This document shows, piece by piece, positions 8,404 to 18,874 of a stretch of 64,000 nt of DNA. The stretch comes from Paenibacillus taiwanensis DSM 18679. Lineage in GTDB: Bacteria; Bacillota; Bacilli; Paenibacillales; Paenibacillaceae. The stretch spans positions 372,001-436,000 of the forward strand of contig NZ_AULE01000023.1 of NCBI RefSeq assembly GCF_000425125.1. Direction: 5' to 3'. A program made the position numbers and the translations under genes. How positions within the stretch are numbered: the first letter of the stretch is position 1; the number at the start of each line of letters is the position of its first letter. The notes beneath the pieces were generated by a model. That model saw only the letters and a program-made list of their open reading frames with translations, ran no database searches and had not been told where the DNA came from.

Positions 8404-8889
8404 TTGAGCATTCTTTGGGAAAATATTGTGATCTCGATGGTCGCATTCCTTATCCTATTTCTTTTGCTGTCCAAGTATGCTTTCGGACCGTTGTTCACCG
8501 TCATGGAAAAACGACGTGAACTGGTGAAGCAGCAACTGGATGAAGCTGCGAACAGCCGCACTCAAGCGCAGGCATTCGTAGACGAGCAGAAACAAGCTTT
8601 GGCTGCTGCACGCAAAGACGCTTACGACATTATTGACCAAGCGAAACAAACTAGTGTTCGTCAAGCCGACGATATTATCGCGCAAGCTAAAAACGAAACC
8701 ATTCGTTTGAAAGAAGAAGCAGCACGCGATATCGTAAGCGAGAAGAACAAAGCGGTTGAAGCGCTTCGTAATGAAGTGAGCAGCATGTCTGTAGCAATCG
8801 CTTCCAAGATTTTGGAGAAACAAGTGGATGAGAAAGACCAATCTCAATTGGTTGACCAATACCTGAAAGAGGTAGGGGGCAAACAATAA
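8404..8889 (+). CDS. atpF: ATP synthase Fo subunit b
   Basis: A 161-residue peripheral-stalk protein: one N-terminal membrane helix (about residues 7-24) followed by a long charged coiled coil rich in Ala, Lys and Glu that contacts subunit delta. The start is TTG at 8404, with AAAGGAG (8389-8395) eight bases before. Its stop overlaps the atpH start by one base (TAATG), so the two are translationally coupled. Confidence 0.95.
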   Translation: MSILWENIVISMVAFLILFLLLSKYAFGPLFTVMEKRRELVKQQLDEAANSRTQAQAFVDEQKQALAAARKDAYDIIDQAKQTSVRQADDIIAQAKNETIRLKEEAARDIVSEKNKAVEALRNEVSSMSVAIASKILEKQVDEKDQSQLVDQYLKEVGGKQ

Positions 8890-9437
8890 TGAGCCAGGAT
8901 ACAGTAGTTGCTAAACGTTATGCGAAGGCTCTGTTTCAATTGGCTTTGGAGCAACAATCCGTTTCTGAAAGGGAGCAACAGCTTAAATATGTCGTGCAGG
9001 CTATTGCGTCCAGTCATGAACTGGAATTGCTGCTTACGACACCGAACATAGATGTAAAGGGCAAAAAGGAAGTGTTAAACAGCGCATTTCAAGGACATGT
9101 GTCCGAAAATGTAGTTAACACGATTCAATTGCTCGTTGAGCGCGGACGCATCAACATATTGGGTGATGTGTTAGCAAGTTATGTCCATATTGCTGGTGAG
9201 GCGCTAGGCACTGCGGATGCAATTGTGACGTCAGCAGTTGCGCTTAGCGAATCGGAGAAGCAGGATGTAGCTGCATCTTTTGGTCGCAAAGTGAACAGAA
9301 CGATTCGTGTACACAATGTGGTTGACCCGTCGATTATCGGCGGTATTCAGGTTCGCATTGGTGATCGTTTATTTGATGGAAGCTTGTCAGGCAAGCTTGA
9401 TCGTATGGAGAAGGCCTTAAAGTCCGATGCACGGTAA
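8889..9437 (+). CDS. atpH: ATP synthase F1 subunit delta
   Basis: A 182-residue soluble protein linking the b stalk to the top of F1. Family features are the N-terminal AKRYAKALFQLA, the LLVERGR segment and the C-terminal DPSIIGGIQVRIGDRLFDGS. The length is standard. The ATG overlaps the atpF stop. Confidence 0.96.
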   Translation: MSQDTVVAKRYAKALFQLALEQQSVSEREQQLKYVVQAIASSHELELLLTTPNIDVKGKKEVLNSAFQGHVSENVVNTIQLLVERGRINILGDVLASYVHIAGEALGTADAIVTSAVALSESEKQDVAASFGRKVNRTIRVHNVVDPSIIGGIQVRIGDRLFDGSLSGKLDRMEKALKSDAR

Positions 9438-9466
9438 CATATACAGTACGGTATAGAATGGGGTGA

Positions 9467-10987
<1,521 letters not shown>

Positions 10988-11098
10988 TGATGTATAGATA
11001 GTGGGCCGGGTACGTGATAAGCGTCCCGGCGCACAACGTTCAAGAGCGAAGAAGTTTGCTTTGCCTCACGCAAAGCGTACAAGGCAGGTGAAACGTTA

Positions 11099-11971
11099 AT
11101 GGCTAAAGGGATGCGCGATATTAAACGCCAGATCAAGAGCATTCAAAGTACAAAGCAAATTACTAAGGCGATGGAGATGGTGGCGGCTGCGAAGCTGCGC
11201 CGTGCAGAAGAGCAAGCGCAAGCGGCTCGTCCATATGCGGATAAGCTCAAAGAGGTTGTTGCCAGCATCGCTTCAGGTACAAAAGGTATTACTCATCCGA
11301 TGCTCGTCAAGCGTCCAGTGAAGAAAACGGGTTACCTTGTCATTACCTCAGACCGCGGTCTTGCAGGTGGTTACAATGCCAACGTTCTTCGTATGGTCAC
11401 GCAGACGATTCGTGAACGTCATCGTTCCAACGATGAGTTTGTATTGTTTGTAATCGGACGCAAAGGCCGTGATTATTTCCGTCGTCGGGGATTACCGATC
11501 GTAGCGGAAGTGACAGAAGTGCCGGATGCGCCAACATTTGCGGATGTTAAGACGATTGCTTATAAGGCAGTTAAATATTTCGAAGAAGAGCAATATGACG
11601 AATTGAACTTGTTCTACAATCAATTTGTTAATGCCCTCACGCAAGTGCCAACGGAGAAACGTTTGCTTCCGTTGGAAGACGATGGGACTGACACTCATAC
11701 GCATGCGCCTACTGCTGCATATGAATTTGAGCCGTCTCCTGAAGTCGTATTGGAGCATTTATTGCCGAAATACGCAGAGACACTTATATTCAGTGCTGTA
11801 TTGGATGCAAAGGCGAGTGAATTTGGGGCTAAAATGACGGCAATGGGAAGTGCGACGAAGAATGCATCCGATATGATATCGGGGCTGACTTTGACATACA
11901 ACCGTGCACGTCAAGCTGCCATTACGCAAGAAATTTCGGAGATCGTAGCAGGGGCTAACGCTCAAGGCTAA
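11099..11971 (+). CDS. atpG: ATP synthase F1 subunit gamma
   Basis: A 290-residue central rotor shaft. The paired N- and C-terminal coiled-coil helices are seen: MRDIKRQIKSIQSTKQITKA at the start, and SATKNASDMISGL...RQAAITQEISEIV at the end. ITSDRGLAGGYN marks the globular part. The 111-base gap after atpA holds a GC-rich hairpin (about 11005-11033) and the ribosome site AAGGCAGGTGA. Confidence 0.97.
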   Translation: MAKGMRDIKRQIKSIQSTKQITKAMEMVAAAKLRRAEEQAQAARPYADKLKEVVASIASGTKGITHPMLVKRPVKKTGYLVITSDRGLAGGYNANVLRMVTQTIRERHRSNDEFVLFVIGRKGRDYFRRRGLPIVAEVTEVPDAPTFADVKTIAYKAVKYFEEEQYDELNLFYNQFVNALTQVPTEKRLLPLEDDGTDTHTHAPTAAYEFEPSPEVVLEHLLPKYAETLIFSAVLDAKASEFGAKMTAMGSATKNASDMISGLTLTYNRARQAAITQEISEIVAGANAQG

Positions 11972-12003
11972 TTCGGATATAGTGGATGTTTTCAGTAGGA
12001 TGA

Positions 12004-13458
<1,455 letters not shown>

Positions 13459-13524
13459 AGCGGCTTGACGTGATACGGTCTGCTTTATCGTTAGGATAAG
13501 CAGAACGGAAGGAGGGAACCGCAG

Positions 13525-13938
13525 TTGAGTACCTTTTTATTGGAAATTGTCACGCCTGAGCGCAAAGTATTTGCGCAAGAGGTGGACATGGTCAGCGTTA
13601 AGGGCGTTGAAGGGGATCTCGGCATCTTGGCAGGTCATATTCCGATGGTCACGCCGCTTGATATTGCACCAATGAAGATCAAGTTCGGTGGTCAAGAGCA
13701 TTGGATCGCTGTTCATGGTGGATTTGTGGAAGTACGCAAAGACAAAGTGGTTGTCCTTGCGGAAAGTGCAGAATTGCCAGAGAACATTGACGTTGAGCGT
13801 GCGAAAGCAGCGAAGGCCCGTGCTGAGCAGCGTATTGCTATGGCAGAACGAAGCAAGCAGGATCACGTTGATTTCCGTCGTGCTGAAGTGTCGCTCCATC
13901 GTGCTATAACACGGATTAAAGTATCGGAACGAGGTTAA
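13525..13938 (+). CDS. atpC: ATP synthase F1 subunit epsilon
   Basis: A 137-residue subunit with an N-terminal beta-sandwich (EGDLGILAGHIPMVTPL) and two C-terminal helices that can inhibit ATP hydrolysis. The start is TTG at 13525 with AAGGAGGG ten bases before. It is the last gene of the operon, followed 20 bases later by a terminator. Confidence 0.96.
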   Translation: MSTFLLEIVTPERKVFAQEVDMVSVKGVEGDLGILAGHIPMVTPLDIAPMKIKFGGQEHWIAVHGGFVEVRKDKVVVLAESAELPENIDVERAKAAKARAEQRIAMAERSKQDHVDFRRAEVSLHRAITRIKVSERG

Positions 13939-13957
13939 GAGGTTCCTTAAATAGAAG

Positions 13958-14003
13958 CAGGCTATCCCGGATAGGTTATAGATCCTTGGGATAGCCTGTT
14001 TTT
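13958..14003 (+). terminator. Terminator of the atp operon
   Basis: CAGGCTATCCC (13958-13968) pairs with GGGATAGCCTG (13988-13998), followed by TTTTT. It also separates the operon from the convergent nox gene. Confidence 0.92.
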
Positions 14004-14050
14004 GTATTACTAATTTTATTTTGTAAAAGTGCTGTCTTGTGTCGTGTAAG

Positions 14051-15385
14051 TTAAGTGTTCCAGGTTTGCAACGCTACCGCATTTAAATAGTTCCACGGTT
14101 TGTTGAAATGCGGCTGGAAGAAGAAATCTACGACGGCAAGCTCATCCACCGTCATACGATTCTGAATACAGACCGACATCGTGTTAATTGCAGCGGTTAG
14201 ATCAATGGTAGAGCTAAGCTGCGCCCCTACAATTCGGCGCGAGCCTTGCTCAAATACCAGTTTTAACTTTAATGGCTCTGTTGTAGGCATAAACTCTGGG
14301 CGATAATGGTCTTCCAATAGGCTCGTTTCCACAACTAGCCCTTGTTGTATGGCTGCATCTTCTGTAAGCCCTGTAGTGGCAATATGGTGCTCATAAATTT
14401 TAATGCCGGATGTACCCTGCGTTCCAAGAGAGCGAATTCTAGGCGTCATCAGATTACATGCAGCTATAGTACCCATCCGTACCGCATTGGTTGCTAAGGG
14501 GATATAAGCTGGTTGCTCAGTCGGATTATATTGAACAGCAGTGCAATCACCCGCTGCAAAGACATCAGGATGGCTAGTACGCATGTACTCATCAACGATA
14601 ATAGCTCCATTATCGAGCATATCTAATTTGCCGCGCATAAACGCTGTATTGGGTTGGAAGCCGATGCACAAAATAACGAGATCAGCAGCGTATTCCCCTT
14701 TGTCTGTAACTACACTGCTTACGGTACCGTTAGTACCATTGAATCGGTGAACAGTTTCACCAAGAGCTAACACAACACCGCGATCTGCAAAAGATTTCTC
14801 TACAGGTGCTGTAAATTCCACATCCAAATATTTGGCCATAATGCGATCTGTCATATCAATTAGCGTAACATGCTTTCCACTTTCCTCGAATGCTTCAACA
14901 AGCTCAATTCCAATATAACCAGCCCCAATGACTACAATATTGGTAGCTTCTTTTGCTTTGTGAATGATCGTTTGCGAATGATGATAATTTTTGCAAAGCA
15001 ATATATTGCTGAACTCAGCACCTTCAAATCGGGGAACGATCGGCCATGAGCCAGTTGTAATAATTAATTTGTCGAACGTATCTTCAATGACGTCTCCATT
15101 ATCAAGATTGCGGGCAGTCAACGTATGAGCGTCCAGATCAAGCGCCGTGACGTCATGCTTCATATGTGTGGTCACCCCAAGCTGACGAAGTGCCTCGGGA
15201 GAAGAGTAGAACAATTTATCCGCATCAGGAACGACCCCGCCTACATTTAAAGCAATGCCACAAGATAAAAACGATATATTATCGTTACGTTCATAAACCG
15301 TGATAACAGCATCGGGGTAACGTTTAGCAGCTTGTACGATAGCGGCTGTTCCAGCATGTGTACATCCAATAACGGCAATTTTCAT
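14051..15385 (-). CDS. nox: NADH oxidase / CoA-disulfide reductase-family flavoprotein
   Basis: A 444-residue FAD- and NAD(P)H-dependent class of the disulfide reductase superfamily. The N-terminal FAD site is atypical (IGCTHAGTAAI). FLSCGIAL carries the redox-active Cys42 typical of water-forming NADH oxidases and CoA-disulfide reductases. The NADH fold follows (VVIGAGYIGIELVEAFEESG), then the FAD motif DVFAAGDC and a C-terminal dimerisation domain. The best guess is a Nox that reduces oxygen to water while regenerating NAD+; CoA-disulfide reductase is the alternative. AGGAGG precedes the start. It is a single minus-strand gene with a rich regulatory region (see 15446-15546). Confidence 0.88.
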   Translation of the reverse strand: MKIAVIGCTHAGTAAIVQAAKRYPDAVITVYERNDNISFLSCGIALNVGGVVPDADKLFYSSPEALRQLGVTTHMKHDVTALDLDAHTLTARNLDNGDVIEDTFDKLIITTGSWPIVPRFEGAEFSNILLCKNYHHSQTIIHKAKEATNIVVIGAGYIGIELVEAFEESGKHVTLIDMTDRIMAKYLDVEFTAPVEKSFADRGVVLALGETVHRFNGTNGTVSSVVTDKGEYAADLVILCIGFQPNTAFMRGKLDMLDNGAIIVDEYMRTSHPDVFAAGDCTAVQYNPTEQPAYIPLATNAVRMGTIAACNLMTPRIRSLGTQGTSGIKIYEHHIATTGLTEDAAIQQGLVVETSLLEDHYRPEFMPTTEPLKLKLVFEQGSRRIVGAQLSSTIDLTAAINTMSVCIQNRMTVDELAVVDFFFQPHFNKPWNYLNAVALQTWNT

Positions 15386-15445
15386 CTAAATAACCTCCTA
15401 AGGGTAAGTGCATGGGATGTGGGCAATTAAATTTAACATAGTGAA

Positions 15446-15546
15446 AGTGAAAACATTCACTACATATGTCAAAAAGGAAAGCAATCATGTGATGTATATC
15501 ACAATGTGCTTGAACTTTATTATATGCATTGTGAAAAAAATTGCAA
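15446..15546 (-). promoter_or_regulatory. nox promoter with candidate Rex, FNR and third palindromic operator
   Basis: On the minus strand TTGCAA (15546-15541), 16 bases, TATAAT (15524-15519) make a sigma-A promoter. Inside it, 15529-15546 read from the plus strand is TTGTGAAAAAAATTGCAA, with one perfect half of the Rex consensus TTGTGAA...TTCACAA. At 15488-15503 lies TGTGATGTATATCACA, a perfect TGTGA-N6-TCACA FNR/CRP-type box. At 15446-15461 lies the perfect palindrome AGTGAA-AACA-TTCACT. If transcription instead started near 15454 (TATGTA as minus-10), the FNR box would sit at about -41.5, an activating position. Control by oxygen and/or NADH is inferred. Confidence 0.6.
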
Positions 15547-15648
15547 GTAGTAAATAAAAATTTTAATTAATTGTATTTTGCGTAAGGACTAAATTTGGTT
15601 TATGATCACCACAAATAAATGAGCATAATAATTTGCAGCTATGGCATC

Positions 15649-15685
15649 AAAAAAACCGGAGAAGCTGCTGCTCCGTCCGGTCTTT
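15649..15685 (-). terminator. Terminator of the SDR gene
   Basis: Read on the minus strand, ACCGGA and TCCGGT arms, with inner GGAG/CTCC pairing, are followed by seven T. The stem lies just after the SDR stop, so it ends that gene before the nox promoter. Confidence 0.7.
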
Positions 15686-15696
15686 TACCTGCTTGT

Positions 15697-16350
15697 CTAC
15701 GGTCTAATGATGACTTCTGCTTCGTTTTTCTGCTGATGCATACGGTAGAAAGCCTCGCCAATCACATCGGGGCTAAAGGCAGTACCTGGTTGTACGAATC
15801 CGCTAATTGTAAGTGTACCTGCATAAAGGCCATAGTTCTTCAACTCGTCATGCAAACTTAAAGCGAGATTACGAATACTGGACTTACCAACGCCTAGTGA
15901 AGCAAGTGTAGCGGTTGGGTGAATGGCTTGACCACCACCTGTAAATAAAATGGAGCCTGTACCGCGTGTACGCATGCCAGAGAGCACACACTGAGCAGCG
16001 GTAAGGGCGCCTATTACATTTACTTGCAGGTCAGCAAGCATGTCGCTAGGAGCTACTTCAGAAGGATAGCCTGGCGTATGAGCTGATGCGTTGTATATGA
16101 GTACGTCAGGCACTCCGTACTGCTGCTCCAACTCATTTAAAGTATTTCGTAGAGAGGTTTCGTCTCCGGCATAAGCAACGGTTCCTTCGGCAGTTACATT
16201 TTGTTCAATTAGTGCTTGTTTCATAGCTTCGAGTAGTGATTCCTCGCGTGTAATCAGAAGCGGCAAATAGCCGCGCTTGCCAAAAGTCTTGGCGATTCCT
16301 AGTCCGATACCGCAGCCTGCGCCGACGATCCAAATCATCGGTTGTTTCAT
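15697..16350 (-). CDS. Short-chain dehydrogenase/reductase-like protein with altered active site
   Basis: A 217-residue Rossmann-fold protein of the SDR superfamily. The nucleotide-binding GAGCGIGLGIA (about residues 10-20) and the structural LIYNASA (NAG-like) motif are present. The classical catalytic Tyr-x-x-x-Lys is replaced by LGVGK, so the Tyr is missing while the Lys is kept. It may therefore have an unusual mechanism, only bind nucleotide, or be non-catalytic. The substrate cannot be told. AAGGGGATG precedes the ATG. It is transcribed alone, convergently to nothing and divergently from the candidate small RNA. Confidence 0.82.
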   Translation of the reverse strand: MKQPMIWIVGAGCGIGLGIAKTFGKRGYLPLLITREESLLEAMKQALIEQNVTAEGTVAYAGDETSLRNTLNELEQQYGVPDVLIYNASAHTPGYPSEVAPSDMLADLQVNVIGALTAAQCVLSGMRTRGTGSILFTGGGQAIHPTATLASLGVGKSSIRNLALSLHDELKNYGLYAGTLTISGFVQPGTAFSPDVIGEAFYRMHQQKNEAEVIIRP

Positions 16351-16391
16351 GGTATGTCATCCCCTTATCGTCATAGATCCGATGTCATTTT

Positions 16392-16421
16392 ATTTTAAAC
16401 GATAGAAAGGCAAGGTTTCAA
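16392..16421 (-). promoter_or_regulatory. Likely sigma-A promoter of the SDR gene
   Basis: Minus strand TTGAAA (16421-16416), 18 bases, TAAAAT (16397-16392), about 40 bases before the SDR start codon. Confidence 0.45.
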
Positions 16422-16485
16422 AGGTAAAGTTAACAATGAGAAATGAGAATATGTGGGGTTCTGTTAAATAACTATTTTGAAATAC

Positions 16486-16545
16486 TTGACACCGTTATTA
16501 ATTTCACGTTATACTGATCTCAGTTAATATTGATAATCATTCTCA
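16486..16545 (+). promoter_or_regulatory. Sigma-A promoter overlapped downstream by a Fur box
   Basis: TTGACA (16486-16491), 18 bases, TATACT (16510-16515). TGATAAT-C-ATTCTCA at 16531-16545 matches the 7-1-7 Fur inverted repeat TGATAAT-N-ATTATCA with one mismatch. It covers about +10 to +24 of the expected transcript, where bound Fur would block transcription in iron-replete cells. Confidence 0.75.
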
Positions 16546-16695
16546 TATCTGAGTGGAGAGTTGTTATCACATTGGCTACGTTCTCGCAGACGTTCTTCTT
16601 GGTGAATGACGTATTGCAGTAGGTTGGTTGTAAGGTAGTTAGTTTCCTCATCCTCCATGTTTTTTGCCGCGGTCGGTTCCGCGGCTCTTTTTTTT
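16522..16695 (+). ncRNA. Candidate Fur-repressed small RNA (FsrA/RyhB-type)
   Basis: A transcription unit of about 175 bases bounded by a good promoter, a Fur box and a textbook terminator, with no convincing gene. Near its 3' side is a C-rich single-strand candidate, TTCCTCATCCTCCATG (16644-16659), whose TCCTCCAT is complementary to a Shine-Dalgarno plus start codon region. B. subtilis FsrA, a Fur-controlled RNA that blocks translation of iron-using proteins, also acts through C-rich segments. Two very short TTG-started frames (14 and 16 codons, near 16561 and 16573) exist, so a dual peptide/RNA function is possible but weakly supported. The call rests on signals, not on sequence similarity to a known RNA. 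Confidence 0.65.
16666..16695 (+). terminator. Terminator of the candidate Fur-regulated RNA
   Basis: GCCGCGG (16666-16672) pairs perfectly with CCGCGGC (16679-16685), loop TCGGTT, followed by TCTTTTTTTT. Confidence 0.92.
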
Positions 16696-16837
16696 GCCTA
16701 ATATAAGTGTGTATTATATTTATGTCACACAATGTTCATAAATGGATTGTCTCAAGGTGGGCATGTGATCATACCTATTAAAGGAAAACATTGTATTTAA
16801 AAATTGTCGAAAACGTATAAATACTATAGCTTTTACG

Positions 16838-16866
16838 TAGACGATATTGGCAGGTTTTGTTATAAT
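16838..16866 (+). promoter_or_regulatory. Promoter of the nuo operon
   Basis: TAGACG (16838-16843), 17 bases, TATAAT (16861-16866) with TGT directly before it, making an extended minus-10. About 70 bases lie between this and nuoA. The remaining 16696-16837 holds nothing I can assign. Confidence 0.65.
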
Positions 16867-16936
16867 TGTGTCGGGTTTATTACGAGTTAACTGCTGTACA
16901 GTCAAATAATATCGCTGCACGACGGAGGGGGATGTC

Positions 16937-17305
16937 ATGGATTACATCAACAATTACGTCATCGTGGCCATTTTTGTCGCACTTGGTATTTTGCTGCCGG
17001 TAGTTGCGCTCGCAGTAGGGCGACTATTAAGGCCGCACAAGCCGACAGAAATGAAGAAGACCACTTATGAAAGCGGTAACGAACCAGTGGGTGTGGGACA
17101 AGTACGGTTTAATATCCGGTATTACTTGTTTGCGCTCATGTTTGTCATTTTTGATGTCGAAACCGTTTTCTTGTACCCGTGGGCAGTTGCTTACAAGCAG
17201 CTGGGGTTGTTTGCTTTAGTTGAAATGCTTATCTTTGTCGGGTTGCTGCTTGTTGGTCTCATCTACGCCTGGAAAAAGAAGGTGCTCAAATGGAATTCGC
17301 TTTAG
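16937..17305 (+). CDS. nuoA: NADH-quinone oxidoreductase subunit A
   Basis: A 122-residue membrane subunit of respiratory complex I with three hydrophobic segments. The conserved loop [10 protein letters not shown] (about residues 43-52) and the [15 protein letters not shown] stretch are diagnostic of NuoA/NdhC. First gene of the operon; GGAGGGGG precedes the ATG. Its end overlaps nuoB by 16 bases. Confidence 0.96.
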   Translation: MDYINNYVIVAIFVALGILLPVVALAVGRLLRPHKPTEMKKTTYESGNEPVGVGQVRFNIRYYLFALMFVIFDVETVFLYPWAVAYKQLGLFALVEMLIFVGLLLVGLIYAWKKKVLKWNSL

Positions 17306-17808
17306 AATCAATTACCCCCGAAGAACAACGGGAGCTAGAACGTAACGTGTTTTTTGGTACGTTGGAGCAGTTGAAGGCATGGGCACGCAGCAATTCGTTG
17401 TGGCCGCTTACGTTTGGTCTGGCGTGCTGTGCGATTGAAATGATGGGAACTGGGGCGTCACATTATGACTTGGACCGATTTGGCGTCATATTTCGGACTT
17501 CACCTCGACAGTCAGACTGCATGATTGTTGCAGGAACAGTAACGAAAAAGATGGCTCCGCTGCTGCGGCGTTTGTATGATCAGATGCCTGAGCCCAAGTG
17601 GGTGATAGCAATGGGGTCTTGTGCAACAGCCGGTGGTCCTTATGTAAAGTCTTACGCTGTAGTTAAGGGAGTGGATCAGGTAGTGCCAGTCGATGTGTAT
17701 ATACCTGGCTGTCCGCCAAATCCTGCGGCACTGATCTATGGCATTAATAAACTACAAGAGAAGATCCGCTATGAGGCTAAGACTGGGAAGCGGGTGTCTA
17801 ACCGATGA
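17290..17808 (+). CDS. nuoB: NADH-quinone oxidoreductase subunit B (N2 iron-sulfur cluster)
   Basis: A 172-residue peripheral-arm subunit that holds the terminal 4Fe-4S cluster N2, which passes electrons to quinone. The four ligands are visible: adjacent Cys46-Cys47 in LACCAIEMM, Cys111 in GSCATAGG and Cys141 in PGCPPNP. The length is normal. It overlaps nuoA and nuoC at its two ends. Confidence 0.97.
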   Translation: MEFALESITPEEQRELERNVFFGTLEQLKAWARSNSLWPLTFGLACCAIEMMGTGASHYDLDRFGVIFRTSPRQSDCMIVAGTVTKKMAPLLRRLYDQMPEPKWVIAMGSCATAGGPYVKSYAVVKGVDQVVPVDVYIPGCPPNPAALIYGINKLQEKIRYEAKTGKRVSNR

Positions 17809-18869
17809 GTGAGGATAACCAACCAACGAATAGAGAGAAGCCATTACTTGAGCCAGACCAAGAGCCGAAGGGACCTGCTCAAGCAGTAGAGGGTGAATTG
17901 GAAGCTTCTACTGACAATACGGCTGATGACAGGAATAACGTGGGCGAGAGCGCAGCAAATGAACAGATGGAAGTGAAGCAAAGCGAGATGCAGGAAGTCG
18001 GAGTGAAGCCGACTGACGATAAGGGCGATGCGCCAGCGGATAACGCGCAGGAGAAAGCTGCGGAGGCAGAGGTGCAGCCGGTGGAGCGCAAGGGCGATGC
18101 GCCAGCGGATAGCGCGCAGGAGAAAGCTGCGGAGGCAGAGGCGCAGCCAGCGGAGCACAAGGGCGAAGCGCCAACGGAAGCGGCGGCAGACAAGCCGGCC
18201 CGCAAGCCGCTGACGGAGGAAGAGAGGGCTGCACGCGCTAAGGCGGCAGCAGAAGCAAAAGCAGCGCGAGCCACAGCGGCTGAAGGCGGCACAGTGGGCG
18301 ATTCCGCAGCGGAGCCTGCTGCAGCAACACGGCCAGCGCGAGCGCCACGAGCGCCGAAGGAGGAGGAGCCAGAACAGCCAAAGGTGCCTTCTCCAAAGCA
18401 ACCTGTGCTGGATAGACTTGTGGAGCAGCTTCGAGCTGACATCGCTCCGGATGCGGTAGAGGCATCTATTATCAATGAAACGGATGGTCATATGCCAACC
18501 GTCACAATTAAAGCGGAGCACTGGTACCAGACGGCACAGTGGCTGCGGCATAATCCGGAGTGGGCTTGCGATTATTTACGGAATTTATCAGGAGTTGATC
18601 AAGAGAGCTATTTAGCTGTCGTGTACCACCTTATTAGTTTAAAGACTCGCATGGAGGTGGCAGTCCACGTGAAGACAGACCGTGAGCAGCCGTCTATCGC
18701 CTCCGTAACCCCGATATGGCCTACTGCGGATTGGAACGAGCGCGAAACCTATGATTTGTTTGGTATAGCGTTTCCAGGACATCCGAACTTAAGGCGAATT
18801 ATGATGTCGGATGACTGGGTAGGTCATCCGCTTCGCAAAGACTACGAGCAGCTTGATTCGGAGGTGTGA
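17805..18869 (+). CDS. nuoC: NADH-quinone oxidoreductase subunit C with long repeat-containing N-terminal extension
   Basis: A 354-residue protein whose C-terminal 150 residues (from about 201, VLDRLVEQL) form the 30-kDa subunit domain, with the signature [21 protein letters not shown]. The first 200 residues are an unusual hydrophilic tail rich in Ala, Glu, Lys and Pro, with two 23-residue repeats and a partial third, and a run like [21 protein letters not shown]. Typical NuoC has about 150-200 residues in total. The tail is continuous with the domain, without stop or frameshift, and starts at an ATG overlapping the nuoB stop by four bases. It is probably disordered or helical; its role is unknown. 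Confidence 0.93.
   Translation: MSEDNQPTNREKPLLEPDQEPKGPAQAVEGELEASTDNTADDRNNVGESAANEQMEVKQSEMQEVGVKPTDDKGDAPADNAQEKAAEAEVQPVERKGDAPADSAQEKAAEAEAQPAEHKGEAPTEAAADKPARKPLTEEERAARAKAAAEAKAARATAAEGGTVGDSAAEPAAATRPARAPRAPKEEEPEQPKVPSPKQPVLDRLVEQLRADIAPDAVEASIINETDGHMPTVTIKAEHWYQTAQWLRHNPEWACDYLRNLSGVDQESYLAVVYHLISLKTRMEVAVHVKTDREQPSIASVTPIWPTADWNERETYDLFGIAFPGHPNLRRIMMSDDWVGHPLRKDYEQLDSEV
18021..18180 (+). repeat. 69-base tandem repeat inside nuoC
   Basis: Two near-identical 69-base units (18021-18089 and 18090-18158), differing at a few positions, followed by a partial third copy from 18159. Each encodes 23 residues beginning KGDAPAD and containing EKAAEAE. The unit length is a multiple of three, so copy-number change would keep the frame. 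Confidence 0.9.
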
Positions 18870-18874
18870 TGCCT

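Noticed and set aside
18021-18180. CRISPR-like array
   Set aside because: The repeats are direct, contiguous, without spacers, and code in frame for NuoC.
17844-18551. Three long minus-strand frames opposite nuoC (up to 235 codons)
   Set aside because: They are Cys/Arg/Leu- or Ala/Ser-rich mirror images of the GC-rich nuoC repeat region, without start signals or family resemblance.
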